DNA of 64,000 nucleotides, from contig BGKB01000059.1 in the NCBI GenBank assembly GCA_003116975.1, positions 1 to 64,000 on the forward strand, written 5' to 3'. A program made the translations under genes and the position numbers. This document shows, piece by piece, positions 1 through 9,645 of the stretch (the stretch's first letter is position 1; every line of letters starts with the position of its first letter). The DNA comes from Aurantiochytrium sp. KH105 (lineage: Eukaryota; Sar; Bigyra; Thraustochytrida; Thraustochytriidae). The notes below the pieces were generated by a model. The model saw only the letters and a program-made list of their open reading frames with translations. It was not told the origin of the DNA and ran no database searches.

Positions 1-150
1 GATACACACCTTTTCGACGCGCTCTCTACTAGTGGACGCAGGGACAGCGCGTGCGGCAAAACCAAATCACCAAGAGAGAGCGCGGAGAGCGAAGTCGAGG
101 ACGCCGGGTCGCAGGGCGGGGCCGCGGGCGCCGCGCGAAGAGAAAGGAGC

Positions 151-180
151 GGGGCGGCGGGGGGGAGGGGGGGAGAAGGG
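151..180 (+). promoter_or_regulatory. G-run tract, possible G-quadruplex in the 5' leader
   Basis: Four or more runs of at least three G lie in 30 bases, 24-53 bases before the ATG at 204. This fits the G3+N1-7 quadruplex pattern on the sense strand. Transcript boundaries are unknown, so placing it in the 5' UTR is inference. Confidence 0.35.
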
Positions 181-203
181 CGCGGGCGCCGCGCGATCGA
201 ACG

Positions 204-3200
204 ATGAATCGCGAGGCCAAAGGCAGGTCGAGTCTCGCGAGAGAGACCGTGGGGAGGGTGAAGAGCTTGATTGCGCTTTTCAACTCAGGTCGCGTTGGCA
301 AATCGTACGCTAAGGCCGAGGTGTACGAAGTCGCGCGGGCAGAAGCGGAGCTCCAGACTGCCGCCTCTGAGCAGAGAGAGGCGTATCTAGAGGTTCCCAA
401 GGTCATCGACGATCTTACCGTCCTCGTCGTGCACGATCCCACAGACGAGACGGTGGCCGAGCAGCTGGTTGACGCGATCCAGCCCCGCCTCAGCTTGCCC
501 GTACGCATCGCCAGCCACGTCGCAGAGACCGAACAGGAGGCCAAAAATGCCGAGGTCGCTCTCCTTCTCGTCAGCATGGCATTTGAAGACAATTGGGAGC
601 TCATTGAAGCAGTGGCAAAGGTGCTCCCCAACTCACTTGTTCCAATCCTCATCGACGAAGCCATGGTTAATCCAAAGGAATGGAAGGGCGCGCTTGCCTG
701 GTACATCTCCGATGACCTGCTCATCGACTATTGTAAGCCCGCAATGGACGCCACTAACGAGGTGATGACCGAAGCTCTTGCTGCAAAAGGCCGTGTCGCA
801 GATGCGCCTTGCTACCGGAGCTTTCACGCCTTCCTCTCGCACGAGCGGGGCAAAAACAAATGGGTACACAAGATGGCCATCGAACTCGCGTTGCGACTCC
901 GTGACCACGACATTGACGTCTGGCTCGACGCTCAGCAAGTGTCTGGTAGTATTCATAAAAGTGTGGCTGGTGGCATCGACTCGTCTACCGTATTCCTCGT
1001 TTTCGCGACCGAAGGGTACATGCAACGGATCAACAACGGCGACAAAACAGACGACTGCCTCAAGGAATTTGTATATGCCAGCAACAAACGCTTCAACCAG
1101 ACCGTGGTCGCCGCGTTAGAATCGGACATGGCCCGGCCGGCAACCATGTGGACGGGCCGATTCAAGCTCGCCCTCGCAAGACAGGTACCGGTGGACCTTT
1201 CGCAAAACATGGGCGAAACGTTTTCGGACAAGGCGATCAAACGTCTCGCCAACGCCATTCGCACGCGCATTGAGACCCCCTTGGCTTCATCGGGCCTCAC
1301 CCCACTGCAACGCAACTTCTATTCTCGCATTGGCCCTTACGACTCAGAGGTATGGGCCAGGGGCAAGGCGGAGAGTTTCACTGCTGGCACGCGGAGCTGG
1401 ATCATTGACGAGCTGTGCGATTGGTACAAAATGGAGCAGAGTGCCGTCTTTCTTCTCGTGGGCGACGGCGGCATCGGCAAGAGCGTCATCATGGCCGAGC
1501 TTTGCCACCGTGGGGGCGCTCTCATGACTGACGAAGATGTCAAAAAGAGCCAGGCTGATGAAAGCACTGTGTTACGCCGAAAGTCGTCTCGGGTGCGCAG
1601 CTTGTGGCGTCGTAGCAAGAAAGAGCGCCAGCCAATCTTGGTGGCGGCGTACCATTTCTTTCGACACGATGATGGGACCGCGGCTTCACCTACTGAAGCA
1701 CTCTTGAGCGTTGCTTGGCAACTTTGTAAGACCGTGCCGGGCTTCCCTGAAGCACTCGACCAAGCAAGCTTTAAAGGCCTTCGTGAAACGTCACTAGCGG
1801 GTCTTTTCAAGACTTTTCTCGCCGATCCTCTGAACAAGCTCGGCTCAGACCAGATGCGTCAAGTGGTTGTGCTCGACGCTCTCGACGAAAGCAGTAACAG
1901 TGACGGTATTCTACGCGATATCATCCGCACGTGGGAAAAACTGATGCCGGCATGGCTCCGCTTGGTTGTGGGCATGCGTCCCGAAGGCGAGATTCAGCGC
2001 GGCATCACCAACAACAGTCTTGACTTCAAAGTGCTGGAGCTCAACGATGAAGAGAACTTTCGCGACATCGAGTTATACATCGAGAACCTGCTGCGCGACA
2101 AGAGAGATATCGTGGAACAAAAGGACGTTGCATCTTGCGCCAAGATTCTTGTTGAACGCTCCGAAGGTCTCTTTCTCTGGGCGAGCTTCCTGCCCGAGAC
2201 CCTGGAGCGGATGCACGAGGGGAAAAAAGGGGGACTGCTGACCTTGCAGGACATCTCTCACGAAGACGCCATTCCTAATGGGCTTGGCGGCATGTTTCAC
2301 GAGTACTTTGGGCGTCTGCAAGACAAAGTTGGCGGAGAGACAGTGTACAAGATGCTCTTAGCGCCGATCGTAGCAGCTCGCGAACCGCTGAGCGTCGAGC
2401 AGCTAAGCGTAATTCTACAATTGCACGAGGATGAGATGCACGATATGCTTGACGACGCAAGATGCCTCTTGTTCCGAGGCGGCGATGGCCGAGTGGCACT
2501 GATCCATAAGCGCATGGCAGACTGGCTCTCAGATAGAAAGCAGAGCGGAAGACGACTATGCGTGAAAAAGGAAGATGGACATGAAGCCTTGGCCAAATAC
2601 TGCAGCTCGCACGAAGATGCCTTCTCGCTCCGCCACGCCATCTTTCATAGCGTCAAGAGCGGCGACCAAGCAGGTGCCTTCAAGCTTCTGAATGACTTTG
2701 CATGGGTGAAAAAGGTCATTTCTATCGGTGACGACGAAGGGCAAAGACGCGCTACAATCGGGAACCTCATTCGCGACTGCGTCAAACTCGGCATCTACTT
2801 TGCCCGCGAAAGTGATACGCCCCTCTTTCTCAGCAAAACAGTGCATGCCCTCAGCTACGATCCCAACGAACTTGCCTCGCAAGTTCTGGCGCGTCTAGGT
2901 CACAACGCCGAGGATCCCATTGCACTCGATCTGCAAGCACCCGATCGGCCATGGCTGGAGCCTATTTGCGTCACCCTTCCTCATCCTCGCGACCCCTTGC
3001 TCCACGAGCTAAAGGGGCACTCTGGCACGGTCAGGAGCGTGGCGATACAGGGCGAAATTATCGTTTCCGGTTCCTACGACAATACGGTGCGCATCTGGAG
3101 CGCTGCTTCAGGCGAGGAGCAGCACTTGCTGAATGGCCACTCTGGTCCGGTATATAGCGTGGCGATTCAGGACGACGCAATCGTGTCTGGGTCTGAAGAC

Positions 3201-3932
3201 AAGACGGTGCGCATCTGGAATGCCACGGTTGGCGAGGAGCAGCACATCTTCGAGGGGCACACTGACCGGGTCTACAGCGTGGCGATTGATGGCAATACAA
3301 TTGTTTCTGGATCAAGGGACAAGACTGTTCGAATCTGGAACGCTACGTCGGGCGAGGAGGAGCATGTCTTGAAGGGGCACTCTGATTGGGTCAGGAGCGT
3401 GGCGATTCAGGGTGCTACAGTCGTGTCAGGATCCGACGACAAGACGGTGCGCATCTGGGACGCTACGTCCGGCGAGGAAGCGCACGTGTTAACAGGGCAC
3501 TCCGATTGGGTCAGAAGCGTGGCGATTGAAGGCGAAACAATCGTTTCTGGGTCCGATGACAATACGGTGCGCATCTGGAACGCTACGTCGGGCGAGGAAC
3601 AACACGTCTTGAAGGGGCACTCTGATTCGGTCACTAGCGTGGCGATTGAGAGCGACATAATTGTTTCACAGTCTGATGATGAAACGCGGTACTGGAACGC
3701 CCGAACGGGCGAGGAAGTCGACGCAGAGGAGGCAGAAGCCTCGATTCCACCTGGAACGAGCACGTTGGCGAACGTTGAGAACGGAACGCACTTGAAGCTT
3801 GCCGGAGGCATTGGTTTCACGACAAATCGCAACATCAATGGGAAAGTTCGACAGGGGAATGTCTACGTTCTCGGCGACGCGAGCGGAATGGTTCACATTT
3901 TGCATGCTCAAAGTATCGAATCGGAGACCTGA
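204..3932 (+). CDS. TIR-NACHT-WD40 protein (NLR/STAND-like signalling NTPase)
   Basis: About 1242 aa from the ATG at 204. The frame stays open upstream to a GTG at 51, but that stretch is Arg/Gly-rich leader. Residues about 70-190 look like a degenerate first TIR-like alpha/beta domain. Residues about 205-300 are a clearer TIR domain: an FHAFLSHE strand, a DVWLDAQQV box 2 and CLKEF, whose Glu sits where catalytic TIR NADases carry theirs. The NACHT NTPase has a Walker A GDGGIGKS near residue 420 and a Walker B VVVLDALDES near 555. Six 40-residue WD40 units follow (about 936-1170), unusually alike, then a divergent tail. The family works as oligomerising switches: WD40 senses, NACHT assembles, the N-terminal effector signals. 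A role in self/non-self recognition or cell death is inference from architecture. The architecture call is firm; ligand and output are unknown. Confidence 0.87.
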   Translation: MNREAKGRSSLARETVGRVKSLIALFNSGRVGKSYAKAEVYEVARAEAELQTAASEQREAYLEVPKVIDDLTVLVVHDPTDETVAEQLVDAIQPRLSLPVRIASHVAETEQEAKNAEVALLLVSMAFEDNWELIEAVAKVLPNSLVPILIDEAMVNPKEWKGALAWYISDDLLIDYCKPAMDATNEVMTEALAAKGRVADAPCYRSFHAFLSHERGKNKWVHKMAIELALRLRDHDIDVWLDAQQVSGSIHKSVAGGIDSSTVFLVFATEGYMQRINNGDKTDDCLKEFVYASNKRFNQTVVAALESDMARPATMWTGRFKLALARQVPVDLSQNMGETFSDKAIKRLANAIRTRIETPLASSGLTPLQRNFYSRIGPYDSEVWARGKAESFTAGTRSWIIDELCDWYKMEQSAVFLLVGDGGIGKSVIMAELCHRGGALMTDEDVKKSQADESTVLRRKSSRVRSLWRRSKKERQPILVAAYHFFRHDDGTAASPTEALLSVAWQLCKTVPGFPEALDQASFKGLRETSLAGLFKTFLADPLNKLGSDQMRQVVVLDALDESSNSDGILRDIIRTWEKLMPAWLRLVVGMRPEGEIQRGITNNSLDFKVLELNDEENFRDIELYIENLLRDKRDIVEQKDVASCAKILVERSEGLFLWASFLPETLERMHEGKKGGLLTLQDISHEDAIPNGLGGMFHEYFGRLQDKVGGETVYKMLLAPIVAAREPLSVEQLSVILQLHEDEMHDMLDDARCLLFRGGDGRVALIHKRMADWLSDRKQSGRRLCVKKEDGHEALAKYCSSHEDAFSLRHAIFHSVKSGDQAGAFKLLNDFAWVKKVISIGDDEGQRRATIGNLIRDCVKLGIYFARESDTPLFLSKTVHALSYDPNELASQVLARLGHNAEDPIALDLQAPDRPWLEPICVTLPHPRDPLLHELKGHSGTVRSVAIQGEIIVSGSYDNTVRIWSAASGEEQHLLNGHSGPVYSVAIQDDAIVSGSEDKTVRIWNATVGEEQHIFEGHTDRVYSVAIDGNTIVSGSRDKTVRIWNATSGEEEHVLKGHSDWVRSVAIQGATVVSGSDDKTVRIWDATSGEEAHVLTGHSDWVRSVAIEGETIVSGSDDNTVRIWNATSGEEQHVLKGHSDSVTSVAIESDIIVSQSDDETRYWNARTGEEVDAEEAEASIPPGTSTLANVENGTHLKLAGGIGFTTNRNINGKVRQGNVYVLGDASGMVHILHAQSIESET
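3013..3700 (+). repeat. In-gene tandem array of 120-bp WD40 units
   Basis: Six consecutive units of about 120 bp each encode one WD40 blade, with GHS near the start and VRIWNATSGEE near the end. Units 3-6 are nearly identical at DNA level, including silent positions. Neighbouring coding sequence is not repetitive. Such homogeneity points to recent duplication or gene conversion within the gene. Confidence 0.9.
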
Positions 3933-6224
3933 ACGTGTGCCCTGGCGACCGACTCTGATCCCATGTGATCGCTTACTGCATTCGCGGCAATTGTAGCGCA
4001 CCTACAATTTCTTGCACGTGTTAAGTTAACATCAGGAAGGAAGATTTTGAGGAGGTTTGTAATTTTTTTTGGCAGCAAAACGCGGAAATAGTAAGCACCA
4101 ATTATTCGAGGCGGCTAAAGTGGACTTTCTACTTTCTCTGGTGGGGCTAGGCTCCTGAATAGTGTCCCTGAGGTAAGCCATCCGCAAATGAGGTGGTTGG
4201 CGTCAGAGTCTCCTCTCGGGGAACGCCAGCGACGTCACAAACTCCGATGGCATGACGACGATTGCGAGAAGAATTCACAGCCTGCTTTTGTTATACCCCC
4301 ATGATTTTGCCGATGAGAAGAGATGATGCGAATTTGACCGAAATCTGAAGTAAGGAGTGGCTTGGAGATCGTGAGCAGCAGCATGAAATGGGTTGCAGCA
4401 ACTTTGATGGCAGCATTCGCGTTGCGGTGAATTGCGTTGCGGTGAATTGCGTTGTGGTAAATTGCGTTGCGGCAAATTGCGTTGCGGTGAATTGCCTTGT
4501 AGCAGCAAGTACAGAAAAGTCACTCCTGACCTGCTGCACGCTTCGGAGAAACAATAAGCGTTCGAAGCAGAGCTCAGCACATCCTGACGAGCGCTGATCC
4601 CATGGCAGGCGGCCCGTTGGAGGACGCGCGACGAGCACTGTCCAGCACCATCTCATTCTACAGTCGGAAAGTACTGCGCTTCCAGACGTACGTCATTGAG
4701 CTGACGGCCATGGGCTGGACCCAATGACGCAGAATCACATTCGTACCATTGAGAATGAGGTCCTCGCCATGTTGCGCCTGCGCTGCTGAGCGGTCGTTGC
4801 TGACTTTGATGACTGCTGTGTTCTCAAATGTGGCGTTTGCACATGCTGCTTTTGCGCATCGTGCTTGCAGGACACAGGCGATGGCACAGATGCTTAACAT
4901 CAGCACGTGGCAAGATGCGCGTCAAAGCCAGATGACGAAGAAGACCCGTTCTTTAGCGATTTCGCTGTCGTACAGCAAGCATGGACTAGGCCTCTAGCAC
5001 AGCGTCGACATCGGTACACGGCAGAGAAAAGTGAGGACGCACAGGTACGTGCCAATGTCCAGAACAAGCTGCGCCCACTCCTTAATCCGGACATTGTCGG
5101 CGAGAACTTCAGGTTCGAATGATTAATACCGGGAACTTTTGCGACGTCGGCCATCGAGCTCTCTGCCTCGATGAAGTGCTCACCGACGCTCGACATATTG
5201 CTAGCTCTCTTTCTCACTCCACGACCTTGCATGGAATAAAATGTGATGGAATGATCAAAACCAATCGCCAAAACTCGCTGTAGCCCAGTGTGGTGCTAAT
5301 CATCTTGTTGGCGAACATTAGTTCTTGGGTCTCCTTCTGGATGATAATGAGCTTGTTGCGCATGGAGGTTGCTCTTATCGCATGACATGACGTGGCGGAA
5401 GTGGTCGTTAAAGTGCGCTTTCACGAGACGGAAAAGCTCAAGCTGGCTCATGGCCTCGGCGTTTTCCATGCGTGTGACGAACTCTGGGATCTCGCGCAGA
5501 GGGCCGGTATGCAAAGCAAGTTTCTTTGATGTTGCATCTCGGCGCCGCTTGGTCTCCCTCCTCCTGCTGCAAGTCCTCAGCGTTCATCATAACAACGCGA
5601 ACTCTCCCTTCCCCTAGGCCGGCGCCGGGCTGGGTCGCTGGCACAGCGCGTGTGCATCCCGTCATCGCGGTTTCGCGAGGTTCTTCCCTCTTTGCGCTTT
5701 TTTCTCGCCCTGGCGGCCAGGCGAGAAGTCACGGCGCCAGCGATGCGATCCTGCGACCGCGTTGTCCGGCCTACGAGCAACGCCATCGGGCGCTGCGCCT
5801 GGCCGCGGCCGCGCTCCCCTCGAGCGAAGCAGCCTCATGCTGTTCGAGTTTTGAAATTCAAACCCCGCGAAATTAGACCAGCGCAGGGCAGAGGAGCAAG
5901 GGGAACAAAGAGAGGTCGAGACCCGGCATCATGATGGAGGCCAGGAAGCAAAGCAGCAGCAGCAGCTGCAGCCGCTGCAGGCGCGGCAGCCAGAGCCGGA
6001 TCTCGGCGGAGCGCGACTGCCGCTGGCGGGTCGGGGCGGCGCGCATCCTGGGCTGGCCTGGGCTGGCCTGGGCTCACTCGCGGTCTCCGCGCCGGGCGGA
6101 CGGCGCGCGCGAGCGCGTGCGGCGCCGGCCAGCGTCTGTCTGTCTCCGCGTGTGCCTCGCAGAAACGCCCCGGCGTGCGCGCAGTGGTTGCCGTCGTCGG
6201 CGCCGCTCGCGACCCGCGGCCGCC
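3933..6224. other. Intergenic region, 2.3 kb, no confident gene
   Basis: Only short open frames occur here. Two (minus strand 5296-5514 and plus strand 4907-5122) have non-repetitive, protein-like composition and could be decayed coding remnants, but I match neither to a family. A 15-bp minisatellite lies at about 4419-4495. From about 5640 onward the sequence becomes GC-rich and is probably the promoter and leader of the downstream kinase. Confidence 0.5.
4419..4495. repeat. Minisatellite, 15-bp unit, about 5 copies
   Basis: The unit GCGTTGCGGTGAATT repeats about five times head to tail with single-base variants (GTGGTAAATT, GCGGCAAATT). It lies in non-coding DNA. Confidence 0.85.
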
Positions 6225-8129
6225 ATGGGCCACCGCCACGCGACGCCAGCGCGCGTGGACGCGGGCCTGGCACAAGGCAAGGGCGACGTGAACCTTGCAG
6301 GCGTGCGCGAGGACAAGGAAAATGCGGCGCGCGAGGCGGGCAGAAAGCCCAAGTCTGTACAATTTTCCCAGGACGTGGCCCGTGATGCGCCGAGGGCCGC
6401 GGCGCCGCCGCCGACCACCAAGAAAAACCTCAACAACAATAACAACAACGAACAGCAGGATTCGCGACAATCATGGTCCGTTCTGGACCCTGACAGCGAT
6501 GAGGCTCGCCGCAAGGTGTCGGATGATTACGAGGTATCGAGCAAATTGGGCCAGGGCAGCTACGGGAAAGTTCGCTTGGCCACGTGCAAGGCCACAGGAA
6601 GGCAAGTGGCTGTGAAAAGCGTTCTTAAAAAGAACATGCGGCGATTGCAGACGCTGCGACGCGAAATCTCCATTATGCGCAAGGTCCGCCACCCAAACAT
6701 TATTCAACTCATTGACGTGTACGAGGACGACGCCTTTTTACACATCGTCATGGAGCTCTGCTCCGGAGGTGAACTCTTCGACAAGATCATTCAAGCAGGT
6801 CACTACACGGAAGAGGACGCCCGCGCTCTAGTGTACCAAATGCTTGACGCCGTGCAGTACCTGCATGGCATGCACATTGCGCATCGGGACCTCAAGCCGG
6901 AGAACTTTTTGTTTGCCTCAGAGGATGCCGGTGCGCCACTCAAACTCATCGACTTTGGTCTCTCGCGATTCTACCAAGACAATTTGTGGATGCGTACGCG
7001 TGCGGGCACACCATACTATCTCGCCCCCGAGGTGTTGGAGAAGCGCTACGATAAAAAGTGCGACGTGTGGTCTTGCGGCGTTCTCATGTACATTTTGCTT
7101 TGTGGGTACCCCCCCTTTTATGGCGACAACGAGCGGCAAATTTACAACATGATTCGTCAAGGCGTCTTTGACTTTCCCGAAGCAGAGTGGGGCGCAGTGT
7201 CTTCGACGGCCAAGGATCTCGTTGTGAAATTACTCGATCTTGATCCGCACACGCGTCCAAGCGCCATGGAGGCGCTCGAGCATGACTGGTTTCGTGGTCT
7301 CCCCGCGCCGCATCGCCCTGGTGCCGAAGGCGCCCAAGCGGCTGCTATTGCGCGCGCCTCCTCCTCCTCCTTATCGGTGTCGTCGCTCCCTTCATCATCG
7401 GCGGCGTCGCCTGCGGCGTCTCCTGCGCCCTCTCCTTCCTCGGCAACGTCCAAGGCGTCTCCGGCTCCGGTTGCCTCAGAAAGTGTCACTTCCAAGGATG
7501 AACAAGCCAGCACGAAAATTGAAACCAACAGCAACGACTCCAAAACGCCCGTGGCGGTGGCGAGCCCACCATCGTCGCGTCGCTCCGTCGGGCAGACTTC
7601 GGCTGCATTGACGCAATCCCTCGACCCGGCCGTCGTGGACCGCCTGCGCAGTTTTGCCAACAGCAACAAGATGAAACGCGCCGCATTGGGCGTCATCGTG
7701 CGATACCTCAACCGCAAGGAAATCAGTGCGCTCCGTGTCCAGTTCGAGCGCTTTGACGAGGACGGAAATGGCTTTGTCTCAGGAAATGAGCTTGCGCAGG
7801 CCATGCGCCGCGTAGGCCTGGATCCATCAGATGAGGAGGTGGACCACTTGCTTTCTGCGCTCGACGAGGATCACAATGGCAAGATCGACTATGAAGAGTT
7901 TCTTGCGGCATCAATGGACCGTCACGTGTACTTGCGGCAAGAGCTGCTCCAGACGGCATTTCATTATTTTGATGTTTCCAACAAGGGCTGTATCACTGTC
8001 CAGGACCTCGAGGCCAGGTTAGGCGCCGAAGACGCTTCGCTCGTTCAGCATATACTCAAGTCCTGGGACGCCAACGAGGACAACCTGATTAGCTTTGAAG
8101 AGTTTGCCAAGATGATGAATGAAGGTTGA
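6225..8129 (+). CDS. CDPK: Calcium-dependent protein kinase (CDPK)
   Basis: I start at the ATG at 6225 (context GCCGCCATGG), giving 634 aa that begin MGHRHAT, a plausible N-myristoylation signal. An in-frame ATG at 5931 would add 98 Arg-rich residues that look like leader. The kinase domain spans about 101-355: glycine loop GQGSYGKV, VAVK lysine, HRDLKPEN catalytic loop, DFGLSRF and APE, so it should be active. A Ser/Ala/Pro-rich linker of about 100 residues follows, then the autoinhibitory junction (VDRLRSFANSNKMKRAAL) from about 467. Four EF-hands follow (about 511, 547, 583, 614). EF1, EF2 and EF4 keep Ca2+ ligands; EF3 (DVSNKGCITVQD) lacks an acidic residue at loop position 5 and is probably weak. 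CDPKs convert Ca2+ signals directly to Ser/Thr phosphorylation. The long kinase-junction linker is unusual for the family. Confidence 0.93.
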   Translation: MGHRHATPARVDAGLAQGKGDVNLAGVREDKENAAREAGRKPKSVQFSQDVARDAPRAAAPPPTTKKNLNNNNNNEQQDSRQSWSVLDPDSDEARRKVSDDYEVSSKLGQGSYGKVRLATCKATGRQVAVKSVLKKNMRRLQTLRREISIMRKVRHPNIIQLIDVYEDDAFLHIVMELCSGGELFDKIIQAGHYTEEDARALVYQMLDAVQYLHGMHIAHRDLKPENFLFASEDAGAPLKLIDFGLSRFYQDNLWMRTRAGTPYYLAPEVLEKRYDKKCDVWSCGVLMYILLCGYPPFYGDNERQIYNMIRQGVFDFPEAEWGAVSSTAKDLVVKLLDLDPHTRPSAMEALEHDWFRGLPAPHRPGAEGAQAAAIARASSSSLSVSSLPSSSAASPAASPAPSPSSATSKASPAPVASESVTSKDEQASTKIETNSNDSKTPVAVASPPSSRRSVGQTSAALTQSLDPAVVDRLRSFANSNKMKRAALGVIVRYLNRKEISALRVQFERFDEDGNGFVSGNELAQAMRRVGLDPSDEEVDHLLSALDEDHNGKIDYEEFLAASMDRHVYLRQELLQTAFHYFDVSNKGCITVQDLEARLGAEDASLVQHILKSWDANEDNLISFEEFAKMMNEG

Positions 8130-8780
8130 CGGATAACATGAAATCAAAGTGAAATTTAGGAAAACAAAAGAGCTGCTCCCTGTTTTCATCATCATCATCA
8201 AACAAACGCAAAAAGTCACGAATTGGGCTCACGGAGTAAACGTACACATGCAACAAGATGCGGTTTGTTCGCGCAAAGAAGAAAAAGAATGGAACAGAAC
8301 GCAAAAAAAGGTGGTTTTGACATCTCATCGGGCGCGCTTTGTCTGTATGGCGTGTGATAACACAGAAAAAGATCATGATTTTCTTGGTTGATGTTGACCT
8401 TTCATCGGGCGCGCTTTGTCTTTGTGGCGTGATAACACAGAAAAAGGTCATAATTTTCTTGGCTGATTTGGACATTTCATCGGGCGCGCTTTGTCTGTAT
8501 GGCGTGTGATAACACAGAATAAGATCATAATCTTGTTGTTGGTTTTGACATTTCATCGGGCGCACTTTGTCTTTGTGGCGATCTCGGGCTTTGTGTTGGA
8601 AAGGAGTCAGACGGCAGAAAATGAACGAGGTTTGTCTGTTTTTGATCGATTTCGTTCCTTTTGCCTCTTTGAGGTGGGGTGATCGAGGGCTCTCAAAGGA
8701 TGCGCCTTCGTTCATGAATGAAAAAAAAGATGTGGTTGGCCGGGCGTGAACAATACCTTGACCTTTTGAACGCAATTGCG
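8130..8780. other. Intergenic region with direct repeats
   Basis: The 3' flank of the CDPK gene and the promoter of the BUD32 gene. Apart from the 77-bp direct repeats listed separately I see no gene. An in-frame ATG at 8718 could extend the BUD32 protein by 21 residues. Confidence 0.5.
8313..8590. repeat. Direct repeats, about 77 bp, about 3.6 copies
   Basis: Each copy contains CATCGGGCGCGCTTTGTC, then TGTGGCGTGATAACACAGAA and a TTCTTGGTTGAT-like end. Copies start near 8317, 8396, 8467 and 8541, the last truncated. Variants alternate between TGTATGGCG and TTTGTGGCG, giving an ABAB order. No coding frame persists. Confidence 0.8.
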
Positions 8781-9645
8781 ATGGCGCGGTCGCTGACACT
8801 CGGCGGCGAGGCCGTCGAGCTCGGCGCGCTCATGGCGCAGGGCGCCGAGGCGGTACGTCAGACAGACAGACAGACAGACAGACAGCGAGAGAGACTGATC
8901 GATCGTTTGTCAGACAAAGAAACAGAGCAGTCGGCAAGGAAGACGGACCCGGCAACGCAAGGGTGACTAACCAACCCACGTCGTCGCGTGCGCGCAGAAG
9001 CTCTACTCGTGCAGCTACCGAGGCAAGGACGCCGTGGTCAAGGAGCGCATCCCCAAGGCGTACAGGCACCCCGAGTTAGAGGCACAGCTAACCAAGTCTC
9101 GTTTCACACAAGAAGTTCGCTGCGCAGCTCGAGCCCAAGAGGTGGGCGTCGATACGCCCAATGTGCTATACTCTGACCCCGTGCAGGGTATCATCGTCAT
9201 GGAAAAAATAGACGGTCGCCCACTACGCGAAGTCTTCGACGATGCAGCACTCAAACCCGCCGAGGCCATCGAGCTAGGCCAAGCTCTGGGCAGAGCTGTC
9301 GCCAAGCTACACAATGCAAACATTATTCATGGAGACCTTACAACGTCGAACGCGATGCTGCGCCGCGACGGAGCTCTTGTCTTGCTCGACTTTGGGCTTT
9401 CCAAGGTGGATCTCAGCGCGGAGGAAAAGGCTGTCGACATGTACGTTTTGCAACGAGCCTTTACGTCGACTCACCCCGACACCGAGGCAGTCTTTGACGA
9501 GCTGCTCGCAGCATATCTGGCTGCACTTTCCGACGCGGACCGTGAAAAGGTTGCCAAAAAATTTCCCAAGGTCCAACAACGTGGGCGCAAGAAGCGTCCG
9601 CCTCCCGATGCGGTAGCAGCTACGGCTGCCGCTTCGTCGTCGTAG
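8781..9645 (+). CDS. BUD32: BUD32/PRPK (TP53RK) atypical kinase, KEOPS/EKC subunit
   Basis: Two exons: 8781-8852 and 8998-9645. They are joined by a 145-bp phase-0 intron with a GTACGT donor, a GACTAAC branch site and a GCGCAG acceptor, giving 239 aa, the normal size. Exon 1 supplies the start of the glycine-loop region (MAQGAEA, continued by AKLYS-like residues in exon 2). Exon 2 has VVKERIPKAYRHPELE, the diagnostic helix TKSRFTQEVR, the catalytic loop IHGDLTTSN and DFGLS, all hallmarks of the Bud32 family rather than ordinary kinases. The protein works with Kae1 in the KEOPS complex for tRNA t6A37 synthesis and is known more as an ATPase than a classic kinase. The intron is filled by a CAGA microsatellite. 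The start could lie at 8718. Confidence 0.92.
8858..8884. repeat. (CAGA)n microsatellite inside BUD32 intron
   Basis: About six CAGA units lie just after the GTACGT donor, inside the intron 8853-8997. Confidence 0.85.

Noticed and set aside
4900-5514. Possible transposase remnants on the minus strand
   Set aside because: Short frames with protein-like composition but no catalytic DDE motif, terminal inverted repeats or recognisable family.
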